Below, in pieces: positions 8,118-16,447 of a stretch of 64,000 nucleotides of DNA. The notes under the pieces were generated by a model, which worked only from the letters and a program-made list of their open reading frames with translations, had not been told where the DNA came from and searched no databases. The first letter of the stretch is position 1, and every line of letters begins with the position of its first letter. The translations under genes were made by a program, and so were the position numbers. The stretch lies in the NCBI GenBank assembly GCA_958349055.1, contig CATWBO010000004.1:1-64000 (forward strand). The letters run 5' to 3'. The DNA is from an uncultured bacterium (GTDB taxonomy: Bacteria > Actinomycetota > Coriobacteriia > Coriobacteriales > Coriobacteriaceae).

Positions 8118-8146
8118 TGGGTTAACGCTCAAAAGCACCTTAACAG

Positions 8147-8731
8147 TTACAGCTTGTTAGCGATCTTCTTTGCCGTGCGCTTGACGCCGGCCACCAGGCC
8201 TCCCGCAGGATGCTCCTTTTCATAGGCAAGACGCTTCTCGCGTTTGGCGTACTCTTCGACGATGATGTCGCCGTACTCATCTTCGATCTTATCGAAGAAA
8301 TCGACAGCGCCCTTAATTTCCTCGGCGGTCGGGTGTCCCTTCTGAACGCCGCCCGTGAGTTTGAACGGGCCCCACGTATCAAAGCCGGTGCAACCGTAGA
8401 CACCCATAAAGATTGCCTGCCTCATGCGGCAGATGCCGTCGATATCCTTGCCGTACCACTTGTTTTTGCCGCCGTAGGTCATAAGACCAAACACCTTGTC
8501 CTGCGGCTGCAGCACATTGGTGAGCACGCGTGCCATGTCCTTGTCGATCTCGGAGTAATAGATGCCCGTGGCGACACCGATTAGATGATATTCGTGCAGG
8601 TCGGGGTACTCATTTTTACCGAGCGACTTCACGTCGAGGGTATCGATCTCGGGGTGTGCCTCAACGATGGCATCCACGAGCTTTTTTGTATTGCCGTGAT
8701 GGCGCGAGGCGTAGAGGATGATGGTTCGCAT
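8147..8731 (-). CDS. flavodoxin-family protein
   Basis: A 194-residue flavodoxin-like protein, presumably an FMN-binding electron carrier. ILYASRHHGNTKKLVDAI at the N-terminus is the phosphate-binding loop of the fold, and LIGVATGIYY and LMTYGGKNKWYG fit the flavin-contacting loops. A basic tail of about 40 residues (AKREKRLAYEKEHP to the end) is an extra and may bind a membrane or partner. A much longer open frame extends upstream, but the AAAGG before ATG 8731 and the family start MRTIILYAS support this start. It is transcribed against its neighbours and has no clear link to sugar metabolism. Confidence 0.85.
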   Translation of the reverse strand: MRTIILYASRHHGNTKKLVDAIVEAHPEIDTLDVKSLGKNEYPDLHEYHLIGVATGIYYSEIDKDMARVLTNVLQPQDKVFGLMTYGGKNKWYGKDIDGICRMRQAIFMGVYGCTGFDTWGPFKLTGGVQKGHPTAEEIKGAVDFFDKIEDEYGDIIVEEYAKREKRLAYEKEHPAGGLVAGVKRTAKKIANKL

Positions 8732-8887
8732 AAGAAGGCCTTTCAGCTGTAATTGCATCAATGTCTGTATGGTACCCCGTTGCATGGCTGGGATACCGGA
8801 CGCATCGATGAACGTGCGGGTTTGTCCTTTGGCCAGGGCCGAGACGGGTACTTGCGAGCAAAAAGCAGTTGTTCGAAAGGATGGGCA

Positions 8888-9769
8888 ATGGACTACGCTC
8901 TCTCCAACGATTCGATTTCTATTAAGGTGTCCACGGCTGGCGGCTCGTTTACCTCGATCGAGGCTGGAGGTCGCGAGTATCTGTGGCAGGGCGATCCCGC
9001 CGTGTGGTCCGGCCAGGCACCGGTCTGCTTTCCGATTTGCGGAGGCCTGCGCGATGGTAGCGCCATGACGTTTGCCGGGCATCATGTAAAGCTCGCTCGC
9101 CACGGGTTTGCGCGCAAGCAGGAGTGGAAGCTGCTGAGCCAAGGCGAGAACGAGCTGGCGATGTGCCTGGCTTCGGAGGATAACGCCGCGCTGCTGAGCG
9201 ATTATCCGTATCCGTTTAAGCTCGTCGCCCGTTATACGCTCGAGGACAGTGCCGTGCGCGTCTCCTATGAGGTTACCAACGAGGGTACCGAGGACATGCC
9301 GTTCTTTATCGGTGGGCATCCCGGCTTTAGGTGTCCGCTCGATGAGGGCGAGGCCTATACGGACTACGAGTTGCGCTTCGAGAAAGACGAGGCTGCGGAG
9401 CTTTGCACCGCTGTCCCTTCGACTGGCTTGATTGACGTTGCCAACCGCTCCAAGAACCCCATGGTGGGAAAGACCCTGCCGCTGTCGCACGAGCTCTTCG
9501 ATTTTGCCGAGACTATCTTTGACGTGCTCGAGAGCCGTCAGGTCACGCTTTCCAAGAAGGGGGAGGACAAGGGCGTTCGCCTGAGCTTTGGGGGCTTCCC
9601 GTATCTCATTGTGTGGAGCAAGCCCGAGGGCGATTTTGTGGCAGTTGAGCCCTGGGGCGGCCTTTCGACCTGCTCAGATGAGGATGACGTGCTCGAGCAC
9701 AAGCGCGGCTGCCTTGTCGCCAAGCCCAAGGAGACCGTCGTGCGCTCGTTCACGATTGAGATTCTGTAA
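8888..9769 (+). CDS. lacX: LacX-like aldose 1-epimerase family protein
   Basis: A 293-residue galactose-mutarotase-fold protein of the LacX type found at the end of Lactococcus lac operons. EYLWQGDPAVWSGQAPVCFP at about residues 30-50 and KLARHGFARKQEW are family hallmarks. The later GGHPGFRCPLDEGE carries a conserved histidine. ATG 8888 has AAAGGA at good distance, although the frame is open further upstream. It stands immediately before lacC, and a paralogous lacX-lacC pair occurs at 29986-31859. The exact reaction of LacX is not established; mutarotation of a phosphorylated hexose is a reasonable guess. Confidence 0.86.
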   Translation: MDYALSNDSISIKVSTAGGSFTSIEAGGREYLWQGDPAVWSGQAPVCFPICGGLRDGSAMTFAGHHVKLARHGFARKQEWKLLSQGENELAMCLASEDNAALLSDYPYPFKLVARYTLEDSAVRVSYEVTNEGTEDMPFFIGGHPGFRCPLDEGEAYTDYELRFEKDEAAELCTAVPSTGLIDVANRSKNPMVGKTLPLSHELFDFAETIFDVLESRQVTLSKKGEDKGVRLSFGGFPYLIVWSKPEGDFVAVEPWGGLSTCSDEDDVLEHKRGCLVAKPKETVVRSFTIEIL

Positions 9770-9828
9770 TTCCGTTTTGTCGACTCGTATCGCGAGGCAC
9801 AAGGAGCCTGCGAGATAAGGAGCTAAAA

Positions 9829-10764
9829 ATGATCCTAACCGTTACGATGAACCCGTCCGTCGATACGCGCTATCAGCTCGATGAGCTCGTCATCGACGAC
9901 GTCAACCGCGTAACGCCCGAAAAGACCGCCGGCGGCAAGGGCCTCAACGTGGCCCGTGTCCTGGGCCAGCTGGGCGACGATGTTGTTGCTACCGGTCTGC
10001 TCGGCGGTCACATGGGCGCCTACATGGCGGAGCTCATGGATGCCAACGGCATCAAGAACGACTTTGTGCCTATCAAGGGCGAGACCCGCATTTGCCTCAA
10101 TATTCTCCATGCTGGCAACCAGACCGAGCTGCTCGAGAGCGGCCCGACGATTGCTCCCGAGGAGCTCGATGCCTTTACCGCCAAGTTCACCGAGCTTGCG
10201 GGCAAGGCCGACGTCGTCACTATCTCGGGCTCGCTGCCCCGCGGTGTCGAGGCGGACTACTATGCCAAGATTACGGGCATTGCCGAGAACGCCGGCGCCA
10301 AGGTGCTACTCGACACCTCGGGTGCCTCGCTCGAGGCCGCCCTTAAGTCCGAGGTCAAGCCCGAGCTGGTTAAGCCTAACCTGACCGAGATCAACGGCCT
10401 TCTGGGCACGAGCTTTACCACCAACGACGTGGACGAGCTTCGCGCAGCGCTTGCCTCCGACGCCCGCTTCTCCGATATCCCTTGGGTCGTCGTGTCCATG
10501 GGCGCCGCCGGCTCCGTGGGCTTCCACAACGGCCGTGCGTTCCGCGCCAAGACGCCTGATATCCCGGCTGTTAACGCCACGGGTTCCGGCGACTCCACCA
10601 TCGCCGGCTTTGCGCATGCCATCGCTGCCGGCGCAGACGACGAGACGGTGCTGCGTACCGCCAACACCTGCGGCAAGCTCAATGCCATGGACCCGATGAC
10701 GGGCCATCTGGTCATGGACCGTTGGGACGAGGTCTACAACGGTGTAGTCGTAACCGAGCTGTAA
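9829..10764 (+). CDS. lacC: tagatose-6-phosphate kinase (PfkB family)
   Basis: A 311-residue PfkB-family kinase of the LacC/FruK group. It would phosphorylate tagatose-6-P to tagatose-1,6-bisphosphate, with 1-phosphofructokinase as the alternative activity. TVTMNPSVDTRYQ begins the sugar-binding part, TAGGKGLNVARVL is PfkB signature 1, and NATGSGDSTIAGF is signature 2, with the catalytic aspartate in GSGD. The ribosome site is AAGGAG. It lies 59 bp after lacX. A near copy of the same length is at 30924, so the host has two LacC enzymes, here probably serving GalNAc and galactosamine. Confidence 0.9.
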   Translation: MILTVTMNPSVDTRYQLDELVIDDVNRVTPEKTAGGKGLNVARVLGQLGDDVVATGLLGGHMGAYMAELMDANGIKNDFVPIKGETRICLNILHAGNQTELLESGPTIAPEELDAFTAKFTELAGKADVVTISGSLPRGVEADYYAKITGIAENAGAKVLLDTSGASLEAALKSEVKPELVKPNLTEINGLLGTSFTTNDVDELRAALASDARFSDIPWVVVSMGAAGSVGFHNGRAFRAKTPDIPAVNATGSGDSTIAGFAHAIAAGADDETVLRTANTCGKLNAMDPMTGHLVMDRWDEVYNGVVVTEL

Positions 10765-10815
10765 GAGTTTGGATTGCGCCTCGGTATTGCTCGCTCCTTG
10801 TTTGTCCGTGCGGGC

Positions 10816-10935
10816 GACAAGTGCGGTAGCATTATGCCGGGGCGCGACGCCGACTTTGTCGTGTTCAATCCCGACCTTACCCTGGTCGAGACGTATGTGG
10901 GCGGCAACAGCGTCGGTAACGCGTTTACCGAGTAG
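10816..10935 (+). pseudogene. remnant of a nagA 3' end
   Basis: Read in the same frame as lacC but after its stop, this stretch encodes DKCGSIMPGRDADFVVF and ends VGNAFTE-stop. It matches the last 40 residues of the intact NagA with only a few substitutions. The DNA differs at many third positions, so the duplication is not recent. It has no start codon and no homology to NagA further upstream. It may mark an ancient second nagA next to lacC, or a recombination scar between the two loci. Confidence 0.85.
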
Positions 10936-10967
10936 CTGCCAAAGTGACGATCCGAGAGGGGATTTAG

Positions 10968-11441
10968 ATGATTTACGGTGCACTGGGCGATATCGAGGAA
11001 TACCGCGGCATGCTCAAGGGCCTCGATGTGCTGATCGATTGGCTCGAGGAGAACGATCCGGCGGAGCTCGAGGTCGGCAGCCATCCGATTCTGGGCGACA
11101 AGGTCTTTGCGAACGTCATGGCCCCCACGACGCGTCCCGAGGCCGACGCTCACTATGAGACGCATCAGCGCTATCACGACCTTCAGATCGACGTCGAGGG
11201 TCGCGAGGCCTTTAAGGTCGCCACGGGCAGCCTGACGCTGGTCCAGGAGTTTGACGAGAAGGACGACTACGATCTGGTCGATTCCGACGCCTCGATCGCC
11301 GGCGATCTGGCCGACGACAAGTTTGCTCTGTTCGTTGCCGGCGAGCCTCACATGCCCACGCTCGAGTTCCCGGGCGATGGCGCACAGCCGGTCAAGAAGA
11401 TCTGCTTTAAGCTGCTTGCCGATGCCTACTGGGAGGAGTAG
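10968..11441 (+). CDS. YhcH/YjgK/YiaL family protein
   Basis: A 157-residue cupin-fold protein of the YhcH/EbgC family. These are often found with sialic acid, amino-sugar or beta-galactoside genes and are thought to act as sugar anomerases or mutarotases. MIYGALGDIEEYRG at the start, YETHQRYHDLQIDVEG in the middle (metal-binding His and Glu) and PHMPTLE and KKICFKL near the end are family features. The length is normal. AGAGGGG lies before the ATG. It follows the nagA remnant and closes the GalNAc cluster, which fits a supporting role in amino-sugar use (inference). Confidence 0.88.
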   Translation: MIYGALGDIEEYRGMLKGLDVLIDWLEENDPAELEVGSHPILGDKVFANVMAPTTRPEADAHYETHQRYHDLQIDVEGREAFKVATGSLTLVQEFDEKDDYDLVDSDASIAGDLADDKFALFVAGEPHMPTLEFPGDGAQPVKKICFKLLADAYWEE

Positions 11442-11616
11442 CGCGCCGCTCGATTGAGCCGTGTGTTGGCGCGATTCCCTTGAGGCGGTCGCGCATGGGT
11501 CCCGTTGATTGTGGTTTCCCGTTTGGGAGACCGCGGTCGGCGGGGCTTTTGTTGTTGAGTAGGGGGTGCCCGACGGCGTGGTGCTTGGATTGACGGGCGT
11601 GCGTGAAAATCGGCAA

Positions 11617-11640
11617 CAAAAAAGCCGCCCGAAGGCGGCT
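11617..11640 (-). terminator. terminator of the tRNA-Thr gene
   Basis: On the minus strand GCCGCC-TTCG-GGCGGC is followed by TTTTTTG, just downstream of the tRNA. Confidence 0.85.
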
Positions 11641-11651
11641 ATCTTGTGCAA

Positions 11652-11727
11652 TGGAGCCAGCGACCGGGCTCGAACCGGTGACCCCCGCTTTACGAGAGCG
11701 GTGCTCTACCAACTGAGCTACGCTGGC
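11652..11727 (-). tRNA. tRNA-Thr (anticodon CGT)
   Basis: A complete 76-nt cloverleaf with encoded CCA. The acceptor arms are GCCAGCG/CGCTGGC with discriminator T. The D-loop is TAGCTCAGTTGGTAGAGC. The anticodon stem CCGCT/AGCGG encloses CTCGTAA, giving anticodon CGT. The T-arm carries GGTTCGAGCC. It reads ACG threonine codons. Confidence 0.96.
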
Positions 11728-11884
11728 GGCCATGTGGTGACGCAACTGAGGCGTCAACGGCTGTCTATGATACGGGACATCGCAAATCCGCGCAAGTGTT
11801 CTGACGGCTTTTCTCACTTTAAATGCACTAATATTGGAGACGCGATGTCTTGCTCTTACAGGCCTCGAACAGAATGGGGCGGCG

Positions 11885-12367
11885 ATGGCTCAACCCAAGA
11901 TTTTCCTTACGCGCATCGATGACCGTTTCATTTACGGGCAGGATGTTGAGCTGTGGAACGAGGCTGTGGGCAGCAATCTTGTCCTGATCGTCAACGACGA
12001 GATTGCGGCGGATTCGCGCAAGTGGGCACCCATGAGGGTGGCGGCGCCAGAAGGCGTTTGGACGCGGTTTTTCTCGGTGCAAAGGACTATCGACATCATT
12101 CATACCGCAACGCCGCGTCAATGGATTCTGATCATGGTGGCCTCACCCGCCGATGCGCTCGCGCTGGTTAAGGGTGGTGTGCCGATCACCAAGATCAGCA
12201 TTGGCCATATGCAGGCAGGGGAGGGAAAGCGCCCCATAACGCCCGCGGTCTCTATAGGCGATGCAGACGGCGCTGCCTTTAAAGAACTGCAAGAACTCGG
12301 CGTAGAACTAGAAATCCGCTACCTCCCCAGTTCCGCCCCCGACCCCATCGGCAATCTGTTCAACTGA
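11885..12367 (+). CDS. orphan mannose-family EIIB lacking the phospho-histidine
   Basis: A 160-residue EIIB paralogue, the same length as the EIIB at 2143 and alignable end to end. The signature RIDNRLVHGQ of the active protein is here RIDDRFIYGQ, so residue 17 is tyrosine in place of the phosphorylated histidine. It therefore cannot carry out the normal transfer. The frame is fully open, GGVPITKISIGHMQ and the C-terminal KELQELGVELEIR are conserved, and no stop or frameshift is seen, so a retained non-catalytic role such as regulation is possible. No EIIA, EIIC or EIID is adjacent. The start was chosen by alignment to the active copy; the ribosome site is poor. Confidence 0.82.
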   Translation: MAQPKIFLTRIDDRFIYGQDVELWNEAVGSNLVLIVNDEIAADSRKWAPMRVAAPEGVWTRFFSVQRTIDIIHTATPRQWILIMVASPADALALVKGGVPITKISIGHMQAGEGKRPITPAVSIGDADGAAFKELQELGVELEIRYLPSSAPDPIGNLFN

Positions 12368-12440
12368 TCCTTGGGGACGGAGGAAAACGGATCATTTTGT
12401 CCTTGCGAGAGACGCATGCGATGCCGCCTGTCAAAAACAA

Positions 12441-12578
12441 TGCCCATTTACTACGTTTGATCGGCTATCGCCGAGCATGTCGAATTTGAGAAAAACAAAA
12501 CCGCAGGTAGACGGCTCGCGAATTTAACAAAAACCGGTGCATGGTCGAGCATCCCGGGCTAAACGTAGTAAATGGGCA
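12441..12578. repeat. 138-nt element: inverted arms around the AAACCGCAGGT core
   Basis: The 19-base arm ATGCCCATTTACTACGTTT (12441-12459) is exactly complementary to 12560-12578. Inside are GCCGAGCA (12471-12478) and AAACCGCAGGT (12498-12508). The element at 47875-47993 has the same two internal motifs in the same order but different arms. Confidence 0.75.
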
Positions 12579-12630
12579 TAGTTTTGATATGTCACCCATA
12601 CAGTCACAGCGAAAATGAGCCCGAAAGATG

Positions 12631-12666
12631 AAAAAGCGCCCGTCGGCGGAGGTGCCGGCGGGCGCT
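12631..12666 (-). terminator. terminator of galM
   Basis: On the minus strand AGCGCCCGCCGGC pairs with GCCGACGGGCGCT and is followed by TTTT, directly after the galM stop. Confidence 0.82.
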
Positions 12667-12692
12667 GCTGTGCGATATGTTGCGTTATGGGC

Positions 12693-13745
12693 TTAGTGCC
12701 TCATAAAGTGGTACTCGATCACATTGCTATAGGGGTGACCCGGGCCCACAATGCCCTGCGGGAACAGCGGCTGGTGCGGCGTGTCGGGGTACATCTCTGC
12801 CTCGAGGGCAAAGCCGGCGCCCCAGCCATAGTTGGCATCATCCTTGGCATGCTCGTCGCCCAGCCAGTTGCCGGTGTAGAGCTGCACGCCCGGGGCGGTG
12901 GTGTAGTAGTCCAGCTCGCGGCCGGTCCACATCTCCTCGACATGCATCGCACGGCGCAGATTGCGGCCGTACTGATAGCCATCGATGCACAGGCAGTGAT
13001 CGTAGCCGCGTGCCTGCTTGATCTGCGGGTCGTCGGCCTCCATGCCGGGAGCGACGGGGCGCAGCTCGCGAAAGTCAAACGGTGTTCCCTCGACCGGAAC
13101 AATCTCGCCGGTGGGGATGTTCTGCTCGTTGATGGGCAGGTAGTGAGTGGCGTTAGCAACAAAGAAGTGCTCACAGTCCATGCCGGCGTTATGGCCGGCA
13201 AGGTTAAAGTACGTGTGGTTGGTCATGGACACGTAGGTGGCGCGGTCGCTCTCGCAGCCATACTCGATGCGAAAGACGCCGGTGCGCGTCACGGTGAACA
13301 CGGCCGTAAAGGTGCGGTTGCCGGGCAGGCCCAGCTCGCCATCCTCAAGCGAGGTAGTCATGCGCACGGCGTTGTGGACCTCGTCGAGCTCAGCATCCCA
13401 CACGCGCTTGTGCAGGCCGTGCTCAAGATCGCTGTGCAGGTTGTTGACGCCCTCGTTGGTGGGCATATGCCAGTCCGTGCCGGCGATGGTGATCGTGGCA
13501 CCCGCGGTGCGGTTGGCCACGGGGCCGATAGTCGCGCCAAAGCAGGCGGGGTTGTCAAAGTAATCCTCGAGCTTATCGAAGCCCAGCACCACATCGCGCA
13601 CGTTGCCGGGAATGTCGGGCACTTCGATGCCCAACACGGTGGCACCATAGTCCATAATGCGAACGCAGATCTCGGGCCCGTTGAGGGTGTAACGATGAAC
13701 GGGGGTACCGCACGGCGCGGTGCCGAAAAGCTCGGAAGTGATCAT
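12693..13745 (-). CDS. galM: aldose 1-epimerase (galactose mutarotase)
   Basis: A 350-residue GalM that interconverts alpha and beta galactose or glucose ahead of galactokinase. The early motif GATIGPVANRTAGA, the TNHTYFNLAGH block carrying the catalytic histidine, and the late GFALEAEMYPD segment with the catalytic glutamate are all present. The length is normal. AGGAA precedes ATG 13745. It is divergent from the DeoR gene at 13951 with about 205 bp between them, so that regulator probably controls it. It is a true GalM, distinct from the two shorter LacX-like proteins in the window. Confidence 0.93.
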   Translation of the reverse strand: MITSELFGTAPCGTPVHRYTLNGPEICVRIMDYGATVLGIEVPDIPGNVRDVVLGFDKLEDYFDNPACFGATIGPVANRTAGATITIAGTDWHMPTNEGVNNLHSDLEHGLHKRVWDAELDEVHNAVRMTTSLEDGELGLPGNRTFTAVFTVTRTGVFRIEYGCESDRATYVSMTNHTYFNLAGHNAGMDCEHFFVANATHYLPINEQNIPTGEIVPVEGTPFDFRELRPVAPGMEADDPQIKQARGYDHCLCIDGYQYGRNLRRAMHVEEMWTGRELDYYTTAPGVQLYTGNWLGDEHAKDDANYGWGAGFALEAEMYPDTPHQPLFPQGIVGPGHPYSNVIEYHFMRH

Positions 13746-13950
13746 TTAGTTCCTAACATCGAGGTATTCCGGACAAACTGTAGCGCGAACAGGCGAGATT
13801 ATCACTACACCCCACTAAAGCAGGGGGTATTTTTCTCAAAAAAGTGATGATTTGGGCTGTGTGGGCGCTCATTTTTGGCGCGCGCGATTCTGATACAATT
13901 TGTTCGTAACTGTTTGAATTGACGTGAGCGTGGGACAGCGAGGACTCATC

Positions 13951-14715
13951 GTGATTAAAGCGGAGCGACAGGATAAGGTTCGGCAGCTGCTTGAGGAGCA
14001 GGGCACGGTTTCGGTTAAGGAGATCTCGGATGCGCTGGGGGTCTCGGACATGACGATCCGCCGCGACCTTGAGGAGCTTGCGAGCTTGGGCGAGATCGAG
14101 CGTGTGCACGGCGGTGCCCGTAGTGCGCAGAGTCGTCCGCACGCTATGTTGCGTCATGAGTATTCGCACAGCGAAAAGCGCACTAAGCATGCCGAGGAAA
14201 AGCTGCAGATCGCACGCCGTGCCGTGGAGCTTATCGAGGAAGACTCGACCATCTTTTTGGGCACGGGCACCACGGTTGAGCAGATGGCCTCGATGCTGCC
14301 GACGTTTCGCCTGCGCATTGTGACCAATTCGCTTTCGGTGTTTAACCTGCTCGAGGCGCGCGAAGACTGCGACCTGTGCCTCGTGGGCGGTATGTACCGT
14401 CGCCGCACAGCCGCTTTTGTGGGGCCAACGGCCGAGGATACCCTGCGTGCGTTGGGCATCGATGCAGCGTTTATCGGCGCCAACGGCATCTTGGACGGTG
14501 ACGTATCCACATCCAACATGGACGAGGGCCGCATCCAGCAGCTCGCCTTTAGCAAGGCCGACTCGCGCTATCTGATTGCCGACTCCAGCAAGATTGGTAA
14601 GCGCGACTTCTACACCTTCTGCCGTCTGGATAACCTGGACGCTGTAGTATGCGAGCCGAGCATCTCGGCAGAAGACCGCGCCGCCATCGAGGAACACACA
14701 CAGGTTATCTGCTAA
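13951..14715 (+). CDS. DeoR-family transcription regulator
   Basis: A 254-residue regulator of the DeoR/LacR type. Residues 1-60 hold the winged helix-turn-helix (KVRQLLEEQGTVSVKEISDA, then GVSDMTIRRDLEEL and the VHGGA wing). The rest is the DeoR sensor domain with GTGTTVEQMA and the IADSSKIGKRDF segment, which binds phosphosugars. I chose GTG 13951 because AGGA lies six bases upstream; GTG 13924 is possible. It is divergent from galM and likely represses it. Its stop directly abuts the stop of the convergent gene with no base between them. Confidence 0.88.
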   Translation: MIKAERQDKVRQLLEEQGTVSVKEISDALGVSDMTIRRDLEELASLGEIERVHGGARSAQSRPHAMLRHEYSHSEKRTKHAEEKLQIARRAVELIEEDSTIFLGTGTTVEQMASMLPTFRLRIVTNSLSVFNLLEAREDCDLCLVGGMYRRRTAAFVGPTAEDTLRALGIDAAFIGANGILDGDVSTSNMDEGRIQQLAFSKADSRYLIADSSKIGKRDFYTFCRLDNLDAVVCEPSISAEDRAAIEEHTQVIC

Positions 14716-15972
14716 CTAGCGCAGCAGGCGATACTTCTGCCCCCTGCCGGTGCCTTCAACTGTCGCCAGGCCTGTCTCAACGAGTTTTTTGAGGATGCGG
14801 AGTAGCTTCGAGCGACTAAAGGTGACTTTAGCCGCAAGCTCGCTTGTCGATTGAGGGTTTACTCCACTCAGCAGTTCAAATACGGTAAGTTCGTCACCTT
14901 CGAGCCCGGGGTTATCCATGAGCAGGGGAAGTGTGACCACAATGGCGTTATCCGAAACTTGAAAACGGGGCTTTTTGATGCCGTCTTTATAGGTGTCTCG
15001 AATTCGCATAATGCCCGTTCCGAATGCCTCGATAAGGCCCAGGCGCAAAAAGACTTCGGCAAGAATGCGATTGCGTCTAACAGACAGCATGTCGGATAGA
15101 TACTCATCGACAGTCATGCTTGCTGGCAAGCCGCCGGGCGAGGCGACTTCCACGCGGTTGTCAAACATCGAGATGCGGATGTGCGCGGGTACATCCCAAG
15201 TCCTGTGAACGATTGCATTGGTAATGGCCTCACGGAACGCCTCAAGTGGAATGAGCTCCTTGCGGATCCGCTCCATTCCCTTGATTTCCTCGTAGCAGTA
15301 CTGGGCTTCAAATAGCTCAAGAGCGCCGTCGATCTCCGTCAAAACTGATGCATGCTCAAGAGTTTTGCGCTGCTTAATGAGGTTGATGGTGTCGCCAAAC
15401 ACCGCCATGTCGATACCTGGGAAATCGTTCTCGTCCGCGAGCAGTTCTGCTGCGTTGTTGTAGGTTCCGGTCTCATCGAGCAAGCCGAGGGTTTTGAGAG
15501 TATCGGTTGTGAATGACTGAAGTGAGAGCTTTGCTGTTAGGCGGTTTTCTAAAACGGTGAAAGATAGATCTTGCTTGCTTGCCGGGAGCTGTTCAAAGGA
15601 GAGATTCTGGCCTTCGAGCACAAGACGCGAAAGACCTAAGGTATCAACTGGTATTGTCGCGGTGTCATTACGCTTGTACGCCTTTGAGTGGTATAGGTAA
15701 GGCTTCGATCTGCCAGGAAAGACCGTAAGCTCTACGGTTGCATCGGGCTCGTTGATTTTTAGGGAGTAATCGGGCTGGGGAATGATTGAATCGTTGATCT
15801 TGTTTTCGATATCCAGGCAGGTCTGCTTGGGATCATCGAGGCCAACGATTTTCCCGTCGTCATCGATTCCAAATAGGACACGCCCACCCGTGCTATTTGC
15901 ATAAGCGGAGACGGTTTTAAGGAACGAATTGGTGACGCTTTCCTTGAACTCAAGATCCTTGGTCTCTTGCAT
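14716..15972 (-). CDS. AlbA_2/Schlafen-type ATP-binding protein with winged helix
   Basis: A 418-residue protein of the group often annotated as putative transcriptional regulator or RecG-like. Residues 1-120 form the AlbA_2 domain (LEFKESVTNSFLKTVSAYAN, then GGRVLFGIDDDGKIVG). The middle holds a GHKL-type ATPase fold with REAITNAIVHRTWD and EAFGTGIMRI. The last 60 residues are a winged helix. Members sit in defence islands and beside toxin-antitoxin genes, as here, but their function is mostly unknown. A dense array of TGACRYG half-sites lies directly upstream, which suggests autoregulation. A relative at 62727 shares the architecture. Confidence 0.85.
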   Translation of the reverse strand: MQETKDLEFKESVTNSFLKTVSAYANSTGGRVLFGIDDDGKIVGLDDPKQTCLDIENKINDSIIPQPDYSLKINEPDATVELTVFPGRSKPYLYHSKAYKRNDTATIPVDTLGLSRLVLEGQNLSFEQLPASKQDLSFTVLENRLTAKLSLQSFTTDTLKTLGLLDETGTYNNAAELLADENDFPGIDMAVFGDTINLIKQRKTLEHASVLTEIDGALELFEAQYCYEEIKGMERIRKELIPLEAFREAITNAIVHRTWDVPAHIRISMFDNRVEVASPGGLPASMTVDEYLSDMLSVRRNRILAEVFLRLGLIEAFGTGIMRIRDTYKDGIKKPRFQVSDNAIVVTLPLLMDNPGLEGDELTVFELLSGVNPQSTSELAAKVTFSRSKLLRILKKLVETGLATVEGTGRGQKYRLLR

Positions 15973-15997
15973 CGTTTTGCTCCGTTTCGCTTCAGCT

Positions 15998-16110
15998 TGA
16001 CACGAAAAATGACACGTAAAATTTTACACGTCATTTTGCACGTCAAAATTATGACACGAAAAAATTTGCACGTCATTTTGCGCGTCAACGTGACGTGAAA
16101 TGACGCGCAA
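15998..16110. repeat. array of TGACRYGNAAAA half-sites upstream of the AlbA_2 gene
   Basis: About eight copies in both orientations fill the promoter region, for example TGACACGAAAAA (15998), TGACACGTAAAA facing TTTTACACGTCA (16010-16033), TTTTGCACGTCA (16033-16044) and TGACGTGAAA (16091). The density and pairing look like a multi-site operator. Confidence 0.8.
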
Positions 16111-16141
16111 ATGTGCGCAGGCGAGGCGTCCGGCTTAAAAC

Positions 16142-16447
16142 CTAGACCAAGCGGGCGTAGTCCTGTGACTGATGAAAGATGTGAGCGATATAGATTGTTT
16201 CGTGCTCAAACTTGTATAGACACACGTAGTTGTTGACGGGAAACGATCGGTAATTACGTGCCGCCAGCTCTTGCATGTACGAGAGGGGACGTAAAAGCGG
16301 CTGCTCGCGAAGCAGATCAAGCTGATATTCAAACTCAGCGACAAAATTGCCTGCCGCACGCGGATTCTTGAGGATTTGAGCAAGGTATCCGACAATACTC
16401 TCGTACTCATATCGCGCGCTTTTGAGGATTACGACGTTATAGGTCAT
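16142..16447 (-). CDS. RelE/ParE-family toxin
   Basis: A 101-residue type II toxin. VVILKSARYEYESIVGYLAQ is the typical N-terminal strand and helix of the RelE/ParE fold, PLLRPLSYMQELAARNYRSFPVNNY gives the central basic strand, and the end HIFHQSQDYARLV is characteristic. RelE members cleave mRNA on the ribosome and ParE members poison gyrase; the sequence alone does not decide, but the RNYRSF...Y pattern favours RelE/YoeB-like. The start overlaps the antitoxin stop by 11 nt, the usual arrangement with translational coupling. Confidence 0.85.
   Translation of the reverse strand: MTYNVVILKSARYEYESIVGYLAQILKNPRAAGNFVAEFEYQLDLLREQPLLRPLSYMQELAARNYRSFPVNNYVCLYKFEHETIYIAHIFHQSQDYARLV

Noticed and set aside
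8732..9490. N-terminal extension of the flavodoxin
   Set aside because: The extension is antisense to lacX, and the flavodoxin fold begins at MRTIILYAS with its own ribosome site.
12615..13847. 410-codon open frame antisense to galM
   Set aside because: It is a composition effect opposite a well-supported GalM with intact catalytic motifs.
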